This document shows positions 20,287 to 32,362 of a stretch of DNA of 64,000 nucleotides, piece by piece; positions within the stretch are counted from its first letter, which is position 1; every line of letters starts with the position of its first letter. A program made the position numbers and the translations under genes. The DNA is from Agapetus fuscipes (Eukaryota > Arthropoda > Insecta > Trichoptera > Glossosomatidae). The stretch lies in the NCBI GenBank assembly GCA_951799405.1, contig OX637344.1, forward strand, positions 1,116,001 through 1,180,000. The letters are read 5' to 3'. The notes beneath the pieces are model-generated. The model was not told where the DNA came from and searched no databases. It was given only the letters and a program-made list of their open reading frames with translations.

Positions 20287-21505
20287 TAGGGTATGGATAC
20301 CGGTATACCGAAATACCGGTATACCGACTGTTATTTTCGGTATTTTGACACCGGTATTTGAGGATAAAATACCGGTATTTCGGTTTTTCGTAAAAAAATA
20401 TCAATTATTATTGCAAAGGTGTTTAAAAACTATGCAGAACGCTCGATTTATATGGTTCACAGTGTTGTTCATACTTCAGATGAGTTTTCATATGAGACGA
20501 ATCACGATTATTAGAAAAAATCATCACAATATCAACTACGCAAAATTCTGCATGCTTAATAGTATCTAGTTGGTATTTAATGATATCGCTTTCAGTTGTT
20601 CGTCTAATGTTTTACTTCTACAATTAACTGCTACCGGCACGCGCGCACGCTCGAACACAACACAAGACGATACGTAAGTACGTAAGCGCTATATCATACA
20701 TCTTTCTCTCTCTCTCATACATTGGATTAGTATTAAACCTCTCGCACGGTTCTTTTTGGGCATCCGGGCACTATGGTCTACGCTCCACCCCTCCCTCAAT
20801 CTATGACCACAAATCAAAACAGATCCCAGGTTGGCCAGATCGGAGAGGAAGAAGAAGATTATATTCAAACATTGATTCGTATTGAAATGACATTGTATGA
20901 AAATGGAGGTACTAGAGGCAGATTTTTGGACGTAGCTTACAAGTACCTCTTAAGCATTCCACCGACGAGCGTTGAGTCAGAAAGGGCATTTTCAGCTGTA
21001 AGTTACATTATGTAACAAAATAAGATCATCTCTCAACGACGCAAGTTTGGACGCGTTATGTTTTCTTCGCACGATTTTCCAACAAACGCGATCTGACTGA
21101 AAAATAAACTTAAGTTAATTGCGCCTGCGCCTATATTTTGGTTTATTTAAGAAAATAAAACAATTTGATTTTGTTTTAACTTATGTACGCTGTATAAGAA
21201 ATTCTCGTTGCACGATTTCATATAATTAGAGAGTAAGACTGATTTTAATACCAATGTGATTGTGATGTTTGTGCCTTTAAAACAACTTAAATAATTCTTG
21301 GATCCAATAACGTATTTTATTTAATATTACCTTAACTATAATAACTCAATAAATGATACTTATCGTTTTTGGCATCATTTAACCAGTAATTAGCAGTATT
21401 TAATAAAATACCGAAAAAATACCGAAATTTCGGTATACCGGTATTGGAAATTTCAATATCGGTATCAATACCGGTATGAAAATTATTCCGGTATTCCATG
21501 CCCTA
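20287..21505 (+). mobile_element. hAT element, 1219 bp, with perfect 8-bp target duplication
   Basis: Ends are TAGGGTATGGATACC and, reverse-complemented, TAGGGCATGGAATACC. It is flanked on both sides by GTTCACGC (20279-20286 and 21506-21513). Subterminal regions are dense in ACCGGTAT and CGGTATACCG palindromes, as expected for hAT transposase binding sites. A relic of the hAT dimerisation domain lies inside. The element is non-autonomous: there is no room for a ~600-residue transposase and the frame is broken. Confidence 0.92.
20773..21100 (+). pseudogene. hAT transposase C-terminal relic
   Basis: Reads YENGGTRGRFLDVAYKYL then IPPTSVESERAFSAVSYIM. This is the hAT C-terminal dimerisation signature (LxxxAxxxLxxPxTSVxxERxFS). 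It stops at 21015, where the family normally continues with K.R..L....L..L.FL; traces of that continuation are visible after the stop. Only the last ~80 residues of a transposase survive. Confidence 0.88.
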
Positions 21506-21640
21506 GTTCACGCTTACAATTAATGCTGAATGCTTATAAATAAAATCCTAGCCTTAAATGAAACAGGGGTGACGGCAAAGTGAACCATTTTTTACAGTAT
21601 GGGTGGTCAGCCTCATACCCTATAAGTCACGGAAATTTGT

Positions 21641-22639
21641 TTTTTTAGTATTAAATTTAAATTATGTTTCCGAAATTGGTTGTACATTAATAAATTTGAC
21701 TCGTCCTGTAACCATATACAACTTATATTTTGATTTTTCATAATTAAATATTAAAATATTTTTTGTTTTATTATGTATTCTTACCCTGAATCGGCTCTGG
21801 TAACCATTTTTTGCAAGAGCCATGTTTTACCGTTATTCTCGTAAAAGGTCTGTACATACATGTATGGTTTTTAAGTGATTTAATATTATTGTTCACACCC
21901 ATAACAAGAAAAAATCATGTTATGTATGGTGCTTTACATTATCACAAAAATAATATTTCGTAGCATCCATTGGTTTCATCCTGTGGGCAGAGCGAGACAA
22001 AAGTATATTTACCTCGCTCGTAATGTTTAAACGAGCTATTAGATGAACAATAAAGCTTTAAACACAAGAGTGCACGGCTGAAGATGCAAAAAAAAAAAAT
22101 TTGTGCACTACAAGTTTATACCTATTTGTGATAAATCTTGTACTTTCGTTAATTTACTCTCGTTGAATTGGGTCCATATTTGTATGTTCCTTTTGTAGGA
22201 GACACGCGGTCTATTTATTTGTAAGTCAATGATATCAACGGTTAAAAGGCAGTAGGCAGTATATAAGCGACATTTTTCTCAAAAATGAGTTATGAATGCT
22301 ATCCTATTTGAAATTTTCCGCTCTTTCTAATGCGCTAACTCCCATAGCTCTACAATATTTTTTGTTGTTGTTTATGCCCAAGCAAACAACTGTGTTTTCA
22401 AAGTATGGTTTTGGTGTAACTGACAAAAAATTGTCCTAAAGGCGCTTGTGACATAAAAAAATCGTAACACGTCATAAAACCACATTCATAGGAATGCCAA
22501 TAAGTGCCTTATTTTTTTTTTAATTCTATAGCTGTTTTGATTTTAACGATATGATAAAAAATAAAAAAAGTTATGCCACTTTTCTGCAATCTCAAACTTT
22601 AAACTGCCCTCCTGAACAATTTAGTATATGTCGCTTAGT
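21641..22639. other. AT-rich, no recognised gene or repeat
   Basis: TTGGTTGTACATTAATAAAT at ~21675 recurs at ~24050, so part of this may be an unclassified dispersed repeat. No coding signal. Confidence 0.4.
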
Positions 22640-22759
22640 GCACTCGACATGCAGCATTAGTAAGCGCAAACTTACACATATCTGTTTCTGTGCGTGTATT
22701 TAATATGAATTGTTAATGTGAATTTATCTTTGCAACTTAGATGATAGATTATACGTATA
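22640..22759 (+). mobile_element. SINE-A 3' half, old copy
   Basis: CATGCAGCATTAGTAAGCGC to TTGCAACTTAGATGATAGAT. Confidence 0.75.
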
Positions 22760-23239
22760 GATTGAATAGGAAAATAAAAAAATAAAGTTTACATACAAAA
22801 GAGTTTAAAATATATATTTTTTTTTTATTTCTTGTACAAAAAAAAACTGCAGTGAAGGCACAGTGATTGTGCTTTTTATGAAAGTAAAACTATTAACGTA
22901 TTTTAAATGTTTTTTTTTTGTTTGTACGTACAGTATATTGGTTTGGCATTTAGCCAAGCAAGCAAGTTTTTTGATCGCTTCCCTAAAAATTTATCGTTGT
23001 AAAACCTCGCGCAGGGGGCTGCACACAAAGAAATGATATTACTTGTATGATTTACGAGGGTGTGTTTAAGAAATTGTACTTCGGGTTTTACTTTCTGCAG
23101 TGTGAACCAACCATATATCACGAAAAGTTTCCTTTGAGTCTAGGAATGAATATTGTTGTTGTTAATGAAAAAAGTTTTACAAAATGAACTCCAGTACAAA
23201 GTTATCTATTTTTATACTTTAATATTTAAGTTTTTTTTT

Positions 23240-23495
23240 GTGAGGGAGTGCTTGCTTTTCTTATGTTGATCAGATGTAATTTCACATGAGCAATGTTTGT
23301 ATGTGTACTGGATCAATGTGTCTTATGAATGCTAGAAATTGATTTTAGAAATACTGAAAAAAATTCTCACATTATGTGTTTTACTTTTTTTTCGCTCAGA
23401 TTGTGTAGAATGTGATTCTTAAGTCAATTTCGTTGAAAGGTCATCTTTGAATCAAATGGGTAGATAAGCCAAAAAAACACTGGGGAGGCGACTCG
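23240..23495. mobile_element. MITE family F, copy
   Basis: AGTGCTTGCTTTTCTTATG, ATGTGTACTGGATCAATGTG, GCTCAGATTGTGTAGAATGT, and the closing inverted end AGATAAGCCAAAAAAACACT. Confidence 0.75.
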
Positions 23496-23639
23496 TTGGA
23501 GTGCTGCAGAGTTGTGGGTTTTAATGTAGCGGTTGATGTCCGGATCCTTTGTTGCAAGGCTGTTAGCTGCATAGTGTAGTGTTGTGTGTTGTGTTGCCTT
23601 TGTTTTAAGAAACTGATAGGAAGTAGCGAGTGATCGTCC

Positions 23640-23928
23640 TTCAACGAATGCGCACTACAAAGGAGCTCCTGCCTACCATTAAGCAGAGAAAGCTAATGTA
23701 CTTCGGTCACATTATGAGAAATGAGAAGTACCGTCTCCTTCATCTTATCATTCAGGGTAAGATTGAGGGGAGAAGATCTCAGGGACGCCGAAGGACATCG
23801 TGGCTGAAGAACCTGCGACAGTGGTTCGGCAGAAGCACCAAGTCCCTATTTCGAGCCGCAGCATCAAAAATCAAAATAGCTATGATGATCGCCGATCTTC
23901 GTTAGAAGTGGCACAAGAAGAAGAAGTG
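23640..23928 (+). pseudogene. LINE reverse transcriptase C-terminus, fourth type
   Basis: Open frame 23630-23905 gives RKLMYFGHIMRNEKYRLL, then GRRSQGRRRTSWLKNLRQW, and ends AMMIADLR. This is the C-terminal FGHIMR / GRRRTSWL signature of a non-LTR element distinct from the others here. Only the last ~85 codons are present, with the short 3' tail after the stop. Confidence 0.75.
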
Positions 23929-24364
23929 ATCAAGTAAAAAATATACATGCGTACAACTTTTCTGTATCGTTTTTTTTTAAATTAGTTAAGAAAAGTCTTA
24001 ATAATAATTTGATGGTGACGATGTACATGTACACTTAAATAATGAAATTGGTTGTACATTAATAAATTTTACGTATTTTACAACCATATAAAAATAATTT
24101 TTTTTATTAATCACAAACTATTTATTATTGCGGTCATATAAATTGATTGATAATGATGTCCAAGGTTTGGGTTCGATTTCTTCTTAGGTCAGAAATATTT
24201 GAGTCTTTTTTCGTCTTTGCAAGAATCATTAAAATCCGTTATTTTGGAAAATGGTTTGGTATGATATATTATTATTTAATATATTTGATATATTTTTATC
24301 ATTATTTAGATTTTCGAGATTTGAAGTTGCAATAAAAAGATTTGGATTTACAAATTTACTATTT

Positions 24365-24568
24365 GTGTAGGGTCGACCGAGAAAAGTATGGAGTGATCAG
24401 ATTGAGGAGATTGTAATAGAATGGGATGTACAAAGCGACCGTAAAAGAAGAAAATGCATGAAAAAGGGGATGGATATGAATGAATTTAAAGAGGTATGTA
24501 AGGATAGGAAGAAATGGAGGCAGCTCTGCAGAGGCTCTGACCACAGAGTTACAGTTACAGTAAAATAA
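24365..24568 (+). pseudogene. LINE-beta 3' end
   Basis: Encodes GRPRKVWSDQIEEIV, SDRKRRKCMKKG and CKDRKKWRQLCRGS, then AGAGTTACAGTTACAGTAAA. LINE-beta is my name for a LINE-alpha relative whose 3' end reads GCGGAATGGCGACAGAG followed by (TTACAG)n. Confidence 0.8.
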
Positions 24569-25338
24569 ATAAGTCTATAAACAATCATTCTCATCGGTAG
24601 GGGTGAGTTTTTTAACCTTGAAATATTTATTTTTCCATCCCTTAAAATGCATCTTTGTAACAAATTCATTTACAATACAAATTATGAATGTCTAATACGG
24701 AAAATAATTTCCAACCTCTGGTACAAAATTTTCGACAACAATAAACCCTCGTGTTTTCATACAATTTTCAGGCAAATATTTCAACTTACAGGAGCGTCCC
24801 GCTTTACAGGCGATAAAGCTCAGTTTGCCGTGCGGCAATGCGCCGGATTCACAATGGCACAACTTTGGCACCGCGCACTGTAAACAACTAGAAATGACCC
24901 ACTCCGTGTCATAAATGTCGTAAACGACGCAGTTTTTTACATGGGACTTTATTCCCATACGACAAACAAACTTGGAAAACAGTCGTTTTATAAATCATAC
25001 GTGTTTTTGAGGGTTTCTTTGACAAATATGTAGAAAGACTAAGGAAGGATTTAATATGCAGGCAACTTCAGAAGTATACAAATTTTTGTTATTTTTCCTT
25101 GTTTGTTGACTATTTCTAGAGTAAGGGATGTGATACTCTACCATAATTTGAAAAAGTTTGACTTGTACTCATAGCGTTTTATCATTAAATCCGTTAGCTT
25201 TTAGTCGTTGTTTAAAAGCGTAGGGATTTTGTTATTGTTTAATATTTGCTATAATGTTGCTGTGAAATTGACCTTTACAATTATTATTTATCAAATGTAC
25301 ATTTGAAAATTGAATAACACCGATTGTAAGAAATATGA
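24569..25338. other. No recognised gene
   Basis: Overlapping short frames on both strands at 24647-24958 have no family resemblance. No repeat shared with the rest of the window was seen. Confidence 0.4.
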
Positions 25339-25589
25339 TTTCTTGATTTATAGTTTAACATGAGGCTAACCACTCATACTGTAAAACAAATGATTCACTT
25401 TTCCAATGTCACCCTTTTTCAGGGAAGATCTACAAGAGTTGTAGTGCTTATGTTCATTTGAGAATAAGAGTTTCATGTTACAACATGAAAGAAAAGTCCA
25501 CATGCGGAAACTTATAAGTGTCTGCTTATGAGAATGCAATGAATATGAATACTTAATGTAACATATTTTTGCAACTTAAATTATATATT
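25339..25589 (+). mobile_element. SINE-A copy, old
   Basis: TCTTGATTTATAGTTTAACA, TGAGGCTAACCACTCATACT, to TTTTTGCAACTTAAATTATA, with a short local duplication around CATGTTACAACATGAAAG. Confidence 0.8.
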
Positions 25590-26167
25590 ACTTACTGATA
25601 CTTTTGTACTCTTAGATAGATTATTTCAGTATCAAAATTAAGCGTCTTTTTGGCTCACAAAATAACATAAGATGATCCTAAGGATTTACATATTTACAAC
25701 AACAAACACGTATTACATATAATCTTCTGGAGACAAATATGTATCAAAGTCTCTTAGTTGTTTGCTACGCCTCTACGCCAAGTATAACACTCTACGACAT
25801 AACTCACGCATAGCGTTTACAAAAAATGCATTAAACTGAAATATCACCTCTAGTGAGCGTTTGCCTTTGTTTGTGAAACTTTGTGATTGAGTTTAAACGT
25901 AGGCTTCTGTATGTAGGCTTTAATGACTGGATATAAAGTTATGGAAGATTGCTGCGTTGGTCCGGATCGTGACCTGCTTGTATATCTGGTAATTATAACT
26001 GGTTTAGGAGACGGCATATTGCTGATTAACATCGTTATATGAGTAATCAAACATACTATAAGAAATATGGGCGATGTTTGACTGCTGGATTAGTGGAGAG
26101 ACAAATGGAGACAGTATTTTATGGCAGTGTCTATGGAATGTTTGTAGGTGTCAACTCAATGAAAAAA

Positions 26168-26233
26168 TGCAACAAAGCTACACATATTCTGTTACTTCTT
26201 GCCGCGTTGTACCCGAAGGGTTTTGCAAGTGGC
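26168..26233 (-). mobile_element. SINE-B 3' end fragment
   Basis: GCAACAAAGCTACACATATT, CTTCTTGCCGCGTTGTACCC; abuts SINE-A at 26234. Confidence 0.75.
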
Positions 26234-26431
26234 ATGGTTCACTTTGCCAATGTCACCCCGTGTGTCAGGGAAGGACAGCAAGAGGCAGGGTGTATGTCCA
26301 TTTGAGGTTTGGCTTTTTATGTTGTAGGTTCACATGAGGCATGTGCAAGCGTGGACTTGTACGTGTCTGGTTGTGGGAATGCATGTAATGTAAATCTCCA
26401 ATGTAGCATATATTTGCAACATAGATTAGAT
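26234..26431 (+). mobile_element. SINE-A copy, 5' truncated
   Basis: ATGGTTCACTTTGCCAATGT to TTGCAACATAGATTAGATAA. Confidence 0.88.
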
Positions 26432-27984
26432 AAGTGCATTAACACTGAAAATCTATGTGTATGATCTGAGGATGAAAAAAAAGATTTAGAAATCCATAAC
26501 AAGGAAGTTTGAAGTGTAAAATAATCAGTGTCTCTTTTTGAAAACGTATTATTACGTTTTCTACTGGATTTAAAAAAAAAAAAAATGACAGTATTTATTT
26601 TTAAAGAATTTATTTTGTCACAATTTATTTCACCACTTTACAGTCACTGGTTATATGCATTACTCAGTGAAGTGTTTTCTTGCGACTCTACTCTCCGTTC
26701 CATTTTGATCTCTTGTATAGTAAACAAGAGGGGTTTTTATCGCATTTACTGGAACATTCCACCACCAGAATGTTATGTACACACACTAATATAATATAAT
26801 TCACTATCACTTCCAGATGGTTCCGTGTTATGTTGTATGCGTGTATAAGCGCACGTATTTCAAGTTCGCGAAAGTATCAATACGAATTAATTAACAGTGG
26901 GTATATAAGTAATAAATCTTAACTTTGTTGTAAATTAGTTAATATTATTTAACTCAATTGAATTTCGCAATCAACTAATGTCAACAATGGCATCTCGTTC
27001 CTATTCAACGCCCCCTAAAGACAGATATCCAAACACCTGAACTCTAGCCCCCATAAGCACCCCTATACAAAAGGCTATACAAGACGAAAAATTCTCACAG
27101 GATTTTCGAGCTCATTACAAGGCTACGCAAAGTTCAAATTTGCATATCATTAGTTTACTTTACATCTTTGGCAAAATGTCTTATGAGCGTATTTCACTAC
27201 ATGAAAATTAAGGCTTATTAGCGTTGGGGGATAAGGATTAAATTCGCTTGAGCCCTTTTGTTATTTAATTCCTGGTGGCACGTGGAATACTAAGCAGAGT
27301 GAACTGTTATTCACAATCGACTCATAGGCGTTCAGAGACAATTTTCCTTTGTGTTTTGGATTCAGTGAGGGCTTAGTTGCGAGTTGAAGGGCCGATTAGC
27401 GTAATTGATATTCAGCTCGTTAACATTTCATAATTGCTGAGAAATTGAATCTTCTCGCGGCGTGTGGTAATATGTCAAAATATTAATGTATGCAAATCAA
27501 GCCGCAATCGACAGTGAAGCGAATAACATCTATGTACCTTAAACAGAGCACGCTAATGAAGCATATTCAGTACTGCAAGTATGAAACATTGCGTGAACTC
27601 ACCTCGATTGCGATAAGCGACGAAAACTATTTTTTTTGGTATAAAAAAAACGAATGTTACCTACTGACCGTGTGTAAAGAAAAGAAAGATTTTTTATACG
27701 TTTCGTTGGAGTCATATCCGACGTCTTCAGGAGACGTGTGTCTTTTACAAGAAAGAAACACGAACTGTTGAATTATTGTTGTTTGCTCGAGGTCGAAGGT
27801 TGTAGGTACATTTATTGACCTTCGGTGATGCATCCATAGATGTCGCAATAGCTCCACTTGTACAGAAGGACGATATTTTGTCCTCGTGTGAAACCGTCCG
27901 CTTAATGAAAGGGTGGATCATAGAAGTTAGTAATTACATAAATAACACTTAATAATGTCTAGATATATTAGATTTATTTCAGAG
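26432..27984. other. Repeat-poor stretch, no assigned gene
   Basis: One of the few stretches longer than 1.5 kb without the common repeats. A 93-codon frame at 27490-27771 (+) has no resemblance I recognise and no splice context I can support. Possible unique intronic or intergenic sequence. Confidence 0.4.
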
Positions 27985-28250
27985 CTTTGTACTTCAAGTC
28001 ACAGGGTGTTGCACCACAACATCAATATACCTTTCCGGTACATAAAATAAGTCATGTCCTCGCCCTCGGGTGTAGTCATCAAGCGTATACAACCTGTAGC
28101 TTTCCAACAGGATGGGACTGTCAATAAAACCGTTGATGATCTTATGAGAGAGCACCTTAAGGGACCCGTTGCGCCTGGTTCCCAGGGCTTCCGAAACCAG
28201 TCTCCCGAAGTAGCTCCTCATGATGCATATATTGGGGATAATATCCACGC
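27985..28250 (-). pseudogene. Possible LINE ORF C-terminus
   Basis: 84-residue frame with NGSLKVLSHKIINGFIDSP and DDYTRGRGHDLFYVPER. The RGR..D.F..P.R pattern resembles the C-termini of Jockey/R1-type polymerases. Weak; could be another transposon family. Confidence 0.4.
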
Positions 28251-28254
28251 AGCT

Positions 28255-28670
28255 TCATATATATATATATACAAGGATAATTTATTTATAAGGTACACAT
28301 AATAAAAGAGCGCCGTTTTTGTGTGTGTCACACCTCAAGGGCCCTCTCAAATCACGGATAAGATGTTTTGTAAAGATGCGTCTTTAGTGCTCCTTTAAAG
28401 ACACCAACAGTTTCTGCCTTCCTCACATTAGGTGGTAGTCTGTTCCACTCCATTGGGCCCGCAAACCGGAAAGCACGGTCCCCAAAATTAGTGCGTGTCT
28501 GACGTGACGGCTGGACTAAGTCAACCACCCCACACCCTGCAGATCTGAGAGTTTGACGTCTCAAATCTATCTCAATAGGTGAGAACATGTCAGACAGGTA
28601 TGAAGGAGCCGTACCATTGACAGCTTTGTAAACCATCAAACAAACACGGTAGACCACCCTCTCCGGGGAG
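28255..28670 (-). pseudogene. LINE-gamma C-terminus and 3' UTR
   Basis: LINE-gamma is my name for a CR1/Jockey-superfamily-like element. On the minus strand the frame reads ERVVYRVCLMVYKAVNGTA, LRRQTLRSAGCGVVDL, FGDRAFRFAGPMEWNRLPP and ends KTHLYKTSYP at 28352. The 3' UTR (28255-28351) contains CCTTGAGGTGTGACACACAC and AAAAACGGCGCTCTTTTATT, ending in an AT microsatellite. Truncated 5'. Confidence 0.85.
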
Positions 28671-28845
28671 ATACATCAGGACCTCTTTTTATCTTTGAAT
28701 GCAAGCGTTCTACCAGCTGGGTCATAGTTGACGTCGTTACCATACCGTACACAACAGTAACTTGTAGTTTTGGAATGGTAATGTACCGTTAACCCCGTAT
28801 TGTTGTTACAAGGATGGAGTTGCTATAGTATTATTGTTGCAATAT

Positions 28846-29335
28846 TACCATCTCGCTCCCTCAGTGCTTGTTTGTCTTATGCCCATCAGAAATAATTTCA
28901 CAGAACAATGTTTGTATGTGTACTGGACCAATGTGTCTTATGAAAACTGGAAATGGATTTAAAAAATAATAAAAAACAACTAATAATGCAAAAATAAACC
29001 AAATGGTTTTTCTTCGCGAGTTGATTTAGTTCCACGAGCGCTTCCGGTGTTCACACCAATTTCAAATGGACAAACCAAGGTGTGATAACATCGGAAGTGC
29101 TCAATGGAATATATCAACTCGTAAAGAAAAAAAAGTGTTTTAATTTTACATTGTTAATTTAAAATGAGTCTTCAGTACACAAAATATTAAACTTTTATTT
29201 AAATCCACTTTACGTTTTTTTCTTAGCTCAGATTGTGTAGAATGTGATTCTAAAGACACAATGTCATTGAAAGGTGGTCTTTGAATCACATGGTAGATAA
29301 AACAAACCAGCACTGGGTGGCCATCTGTAGGTACG
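28846..29335. mobile_element. MITE family F copy carrying a hairpin insertion
   Basis: Left end CTCCCTCAGTGCTTGTTTGT; right end, reverse-complemented, CCACCCAGTGCTGGTTTGTT. The interior shares TGTGTACTGGACCAATGTGT with copy 1. A G-family hairpin (29008-29132) sits in the middle. Confidence 0.75.
29008..29132. repeat. Family G hairpin, ~52-bp arms
   Basis: Arms 29008-29058 and 29079-29132 are imperfect reverse complements (CGAGTTGATTTAGTTCCACG against AATATATCAACTCG) and include AGCGCTTCC and GGTGT blocks. One arm recurs at 31.74 and at 56.04 kb. Confidence 0.7.
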
Positions 29336-29460
29336 ACCATTGTAATTGTTAAGTTCCCTCTAAACTAATATTGTTAGCCCCAAGGACTTTTTGAACCTGC
29401 ATTGGTTTTGCATATTGCCTCCCGTGCCAATTTCCTTACTACAAATAAGTTTTGTTATAA

Positions 29461-29789
29461 ACGCAACTAAGCTACACATATAGTGTAACTTCTTGCCGCG
29501 TTATCCCCGAGGGGGTCGCATGTGGCGAGTTGAACCTATTTATTTTTACAGGTAAGGGGGCCGGCCTTACGCTAACCACTTCAGATGAAGTGGGGGTTTC
29601 CCAGCTCCCGAGAGGGCTGGTACTCATTTCTTGTGAAGGCTGAGTAAACCTTGCCGGTATTTTTATTTTGGAGTTTAAAATAAACACCGAAACGGGAAGT
29701 CATTTCTGACACCCTCGCCTCAGCGGGATTCGAACCCGAGCTCACGGCATGGAATGCAAGCACTCTACCAACTGAGCTATCGACCGGAC
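29461..29789 (-). mobile_element. SINE-B copy, full length
   Basis: Complete from ACGCAACTAAGCTACACATA to CCAACTGAGCTATCGACCGG; B box as GGGATTCGAACCC in reverse. Confidence 0.92.
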
Positions 29790-29892
29790 ATAATATAAGC
29801 TTGTTATTTTATAGTTACAATTATCAAGAACATGTTTTGTCATTCCAAAACATCTTTTGACAAGACAAAATCATAGATACATGAGAAGGTGG

Positions 29893-30416
29893 GATCTATA
29901 ATCTATCTTCAATCGAAGTTGCAAAGATATATTAACATTTAAAGCTCATATCAAATGCATGCCCACAAACAAATACGTGTAGTTCACGCTTACAATTGCT
30001 GAATGTGTACTTAAAAACAAAATCCAAACCTCAAACTGGTTCCTTGACTTAAAGGTTGGTATGCGGCTGACCACCCATGCTGTAAAAATGATTCACTTTG
30101 CCAATGTCACCCCTGTTACAGGTAAGGACGGCAAGAGTTGCAGGGTGTATGTCCATTTTTGATTTGGTTTTTGTGTTATAGGTTCATATGCGGCATGTGC
30201 AAGCGCGAACTTGTACGTGTCTGGATGTGAGAATGCATGTAATTTGAATCTCCAATGTAACATATCTTTGCAACTTAGATTAGATTAGATTAGATTAAAT
30301 GAACATAAACCATGAAACTTTTGCCGACCTTCCCTGACACAGGAGTGGCATAGAAAAAGTGAACCATTTTTTACAGTATGGGTGGTCAGCCTCATACCAA
30401 CCTATAAGTCAAGGAA
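29893..30416 (-). mobile_element. SINE-A copy split by another SINE-A
   Basis: 3' half 29893-30037 and 5' half 30298-30416, interrupted by the opposite-strand copy at 30041-30297. Confidence 0.88.
30041..30297 (+). mobile_element. SINE-A copy nested in SINE-A
   Basis: Full length from TCCTTGACTTAAAGGTTGG to a (GATTA)n tail; (ATTAG)-tail subfamily inside a TATAATC-tail copy, which gives relative ages. Confidence 0.9.
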
Positions 30417-30527
30417 TGAGTTACGATAATGAGGTACAATTAGTGGGTGGAGGTACTAACAAAGTATTGGAATTAAAATGAATTCTCAATTTGTGAAAAT
30501 AAAACTCTGTTTTTTTTTTAATCATAC

Positions 30528-30880
30528 TGTTATGATTTTATCTTGGATTCACTTTTAATAAAGTTGCACTTATATTTTTTTCACAGTACTTATTTTTAAC
30601 AAGTTGATTACATAGTATGGTTCTCTCTGTAGCTTCTGTATTGTCGGTTTCACGGCTAGAGCGTTAATCGATCACTCGATCACTGTGTGTCTGTGTCTCA
30701 CAAAACTGCAGCCAATTTATATGAGATCAAGGCCTATTCTCGCGTGTTCGTGATGCCTCTAGAATAAAAGATAGTGCGAGAAGCACAACAGTCCCAAGTC
30801 GTCGAAACACATACACAGCCAGTAAACACGCATATAGGCACACAATCACAACAACTCATAAATTCTAATAAAAAAAAAGT
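30528..30880 (-). mobile_element. LTR-like copy related to the 37.9-kb solo LTR
   Basis: Reverse complement shares CCTCTAGAATAAAAGATAGT, CTATTCTCGCGTGTTCG and GGCACACAATCACAACA with 37902-38441. Its 3' end (TGTTATGATTTT on the plus strand) is preceded by ATAC at 30524-30527, the same tetranucleotide that flanks the other copy. The opposite boundary was not resolved. Confidence 0.55.
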
Positions 30881-31283
30881 TATCATCAAACTAAAGACGA
30901 TTTCATGTATTTTCTTGATTTCTTCTTTACGTACAATCTTTTGTATCCTCTCCTTTCGCAGGAAGTATGTTCATACTAAATTTACAAAACATTCACAATA
31001 ATCACTTACAAGAAGTTTTCACATAACTTGTACTTAATGTACTAGTTTTGAATACTTACAGTACAGTCTTTCAGTTTCGTATGCCTCAACTTAAGCGAAA
31101 ACAAAATGATAAACAAAATTTAATAACTCCAGCTTATTTTAAAGTAGAATTATTTATTGTACAACTTGCGGAAGTCGCGGTTCTTATCGGAAAACTTAAA
31201 ATATTCCGATAAACATGCAAGCGTACTTAAGTAATGGCAAAGTGAAGTTGTGTGAATAAAGGCAAGTTTTGGAAAAGATTTAC

Positions 31284-31528
31284 TGTTCCCTTAGTATAAA
31301 TTGCAAAACTTGAGTAATATAAAGTTTACGGCAATTTTTAAAGAGTGATTTCACCCAAAATCTGCCGTTTTTGTTTGTTTGAACTTGATTTTCTTCATCA
31401 CTGTAACTCTTTTGCTAAGACCACAAAGTGTAAGAAACAAAAAACGGCAGATTTTGGGAGAAATCACTCTTTAATATTTTCCGTAAACTTTACTTTTCTC
31501 AAGTTTTGCAACTCGTACTAATGGTACT
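31284..31528. mobile_element. MITE family E, copy 1
   Basis: Ends GTTCCCTTAGTATAAATTGC and, reverse-complemented, GTACCATTAGTACGAGTTGC. Interior has AAAATCTGCCGTTTTTGTTT and its inverse. Inverted relative to copy 2 at 33319. Confidence 0.82.
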
Positions 31529-31739
31529 GGTGAGAGAGAGTTTTCCATAAAACCCGCGAGCTTTTGAAAGCGTCATATTACACATATGTAAGCGTAGAAG
31601 GTTTTAGTACGGGGAAAAGCATTTATAAATTTTACTGTATGCATAAATAACGGTGAATTTGTTGCAAGCGTTTTGCTTGTGAAGTAATGAAGTTTATAGT
31701 GCAGTTATTTTGTACATGATTAAAATATTTTAATAATGC

Positions 31740-31800
31740 AAAAATAAAAAGTTGATTTATTTTCTAGAGCGCTTTTGGCGTGTTATCACGCACACAATCA
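31740..31800. repeat. Family G single arm
   Basis: AGTTGATTTATTTTCTAGAG, CGCTTTTGGCGTGTTATCAC; matches one arm of the hairpin at 29.0 kb. Confidence 0.5.
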
Positions 31801-31868
31801 AGTGAACAATTAAAAATTCTTAAAGGTATATAAAAAGGAGTTAACATAATATTTCAAAACTATTTTAG

Positions 31869-32118
31869 GTGTTATAGGTTGATATAAAGCTGACCACATA
31901 CTGTACTCATACTGTAAAAAATGGTTCACTTTGTCAATGTCCCCCTGTTCCAGGGAAGGTCGGTAAAAGTTGCAGGCTTAAAGTTCATTTGAGGTTCGAT
32001 TTCAATTTTTAATTACACATTCAGCATTTGTAAGCGCCAGCTTATACATGTTTGCTTGTGAAAATGCATATAATGTGAATGCGCAATGTTACATATCTCT
32101 GCAACTTAGATAAAATTA
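31869..32118 (+). mobile_element. SINE-A copy
   Basis: GTGTTATAGGTTGATATAAA to CTCTGCAACTTAGATAAAAT, with a small internal duplication of CATACTGTA. Confidence 0.85.
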
Positions 32119-32362
32119 TATCTATAATCTAAGTTGCAAAGATGTATTACCATTCAAAGCTCATATCAAATGCCCACAAACAAACACGTGTAGTTCGCGC
32201 TTACAAATGCTAAATGTGTACTTACAAATAAAATCCAAACCTCAAATAAACATAAAGCCTACAGCTTTTGCCGACCTTTCCTGACACAGGGGAGACAATG
32301 GCCAAGTGAACCATTTTTTACAGTATGAGTGGTCAGCCTCATACGTACCTATAAGTCAAGGA
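32119..32362 (-). mobile_element. SINE-A copy, tail-to-tail with the previous one
   Basis: TCTATAATCTAAGTTGCAAA to CCTATAAGTCAAGG; with 31869-32118 it forms a 490-bp imperfect palindrome. Confidence 0.88.

Larger units (their letters stand above)
20206..21640 (-). mobile_element. SINE-A copy split by a hAT element
   Basis: 3' half at 20206-20286 (CTAAGTTGCAAATATATATT) and 5' half at 21514-21640 (TGGTCAGCCTCATACCC). The two halves join once the hAT element and one 8-bp duplication are removed. Confidence 0.88.

Noticed and set aside
27490..27771. 93-residue open frame as a gene
   Set aside because: No recognised family, no codon bias, no splice context; could be chance.
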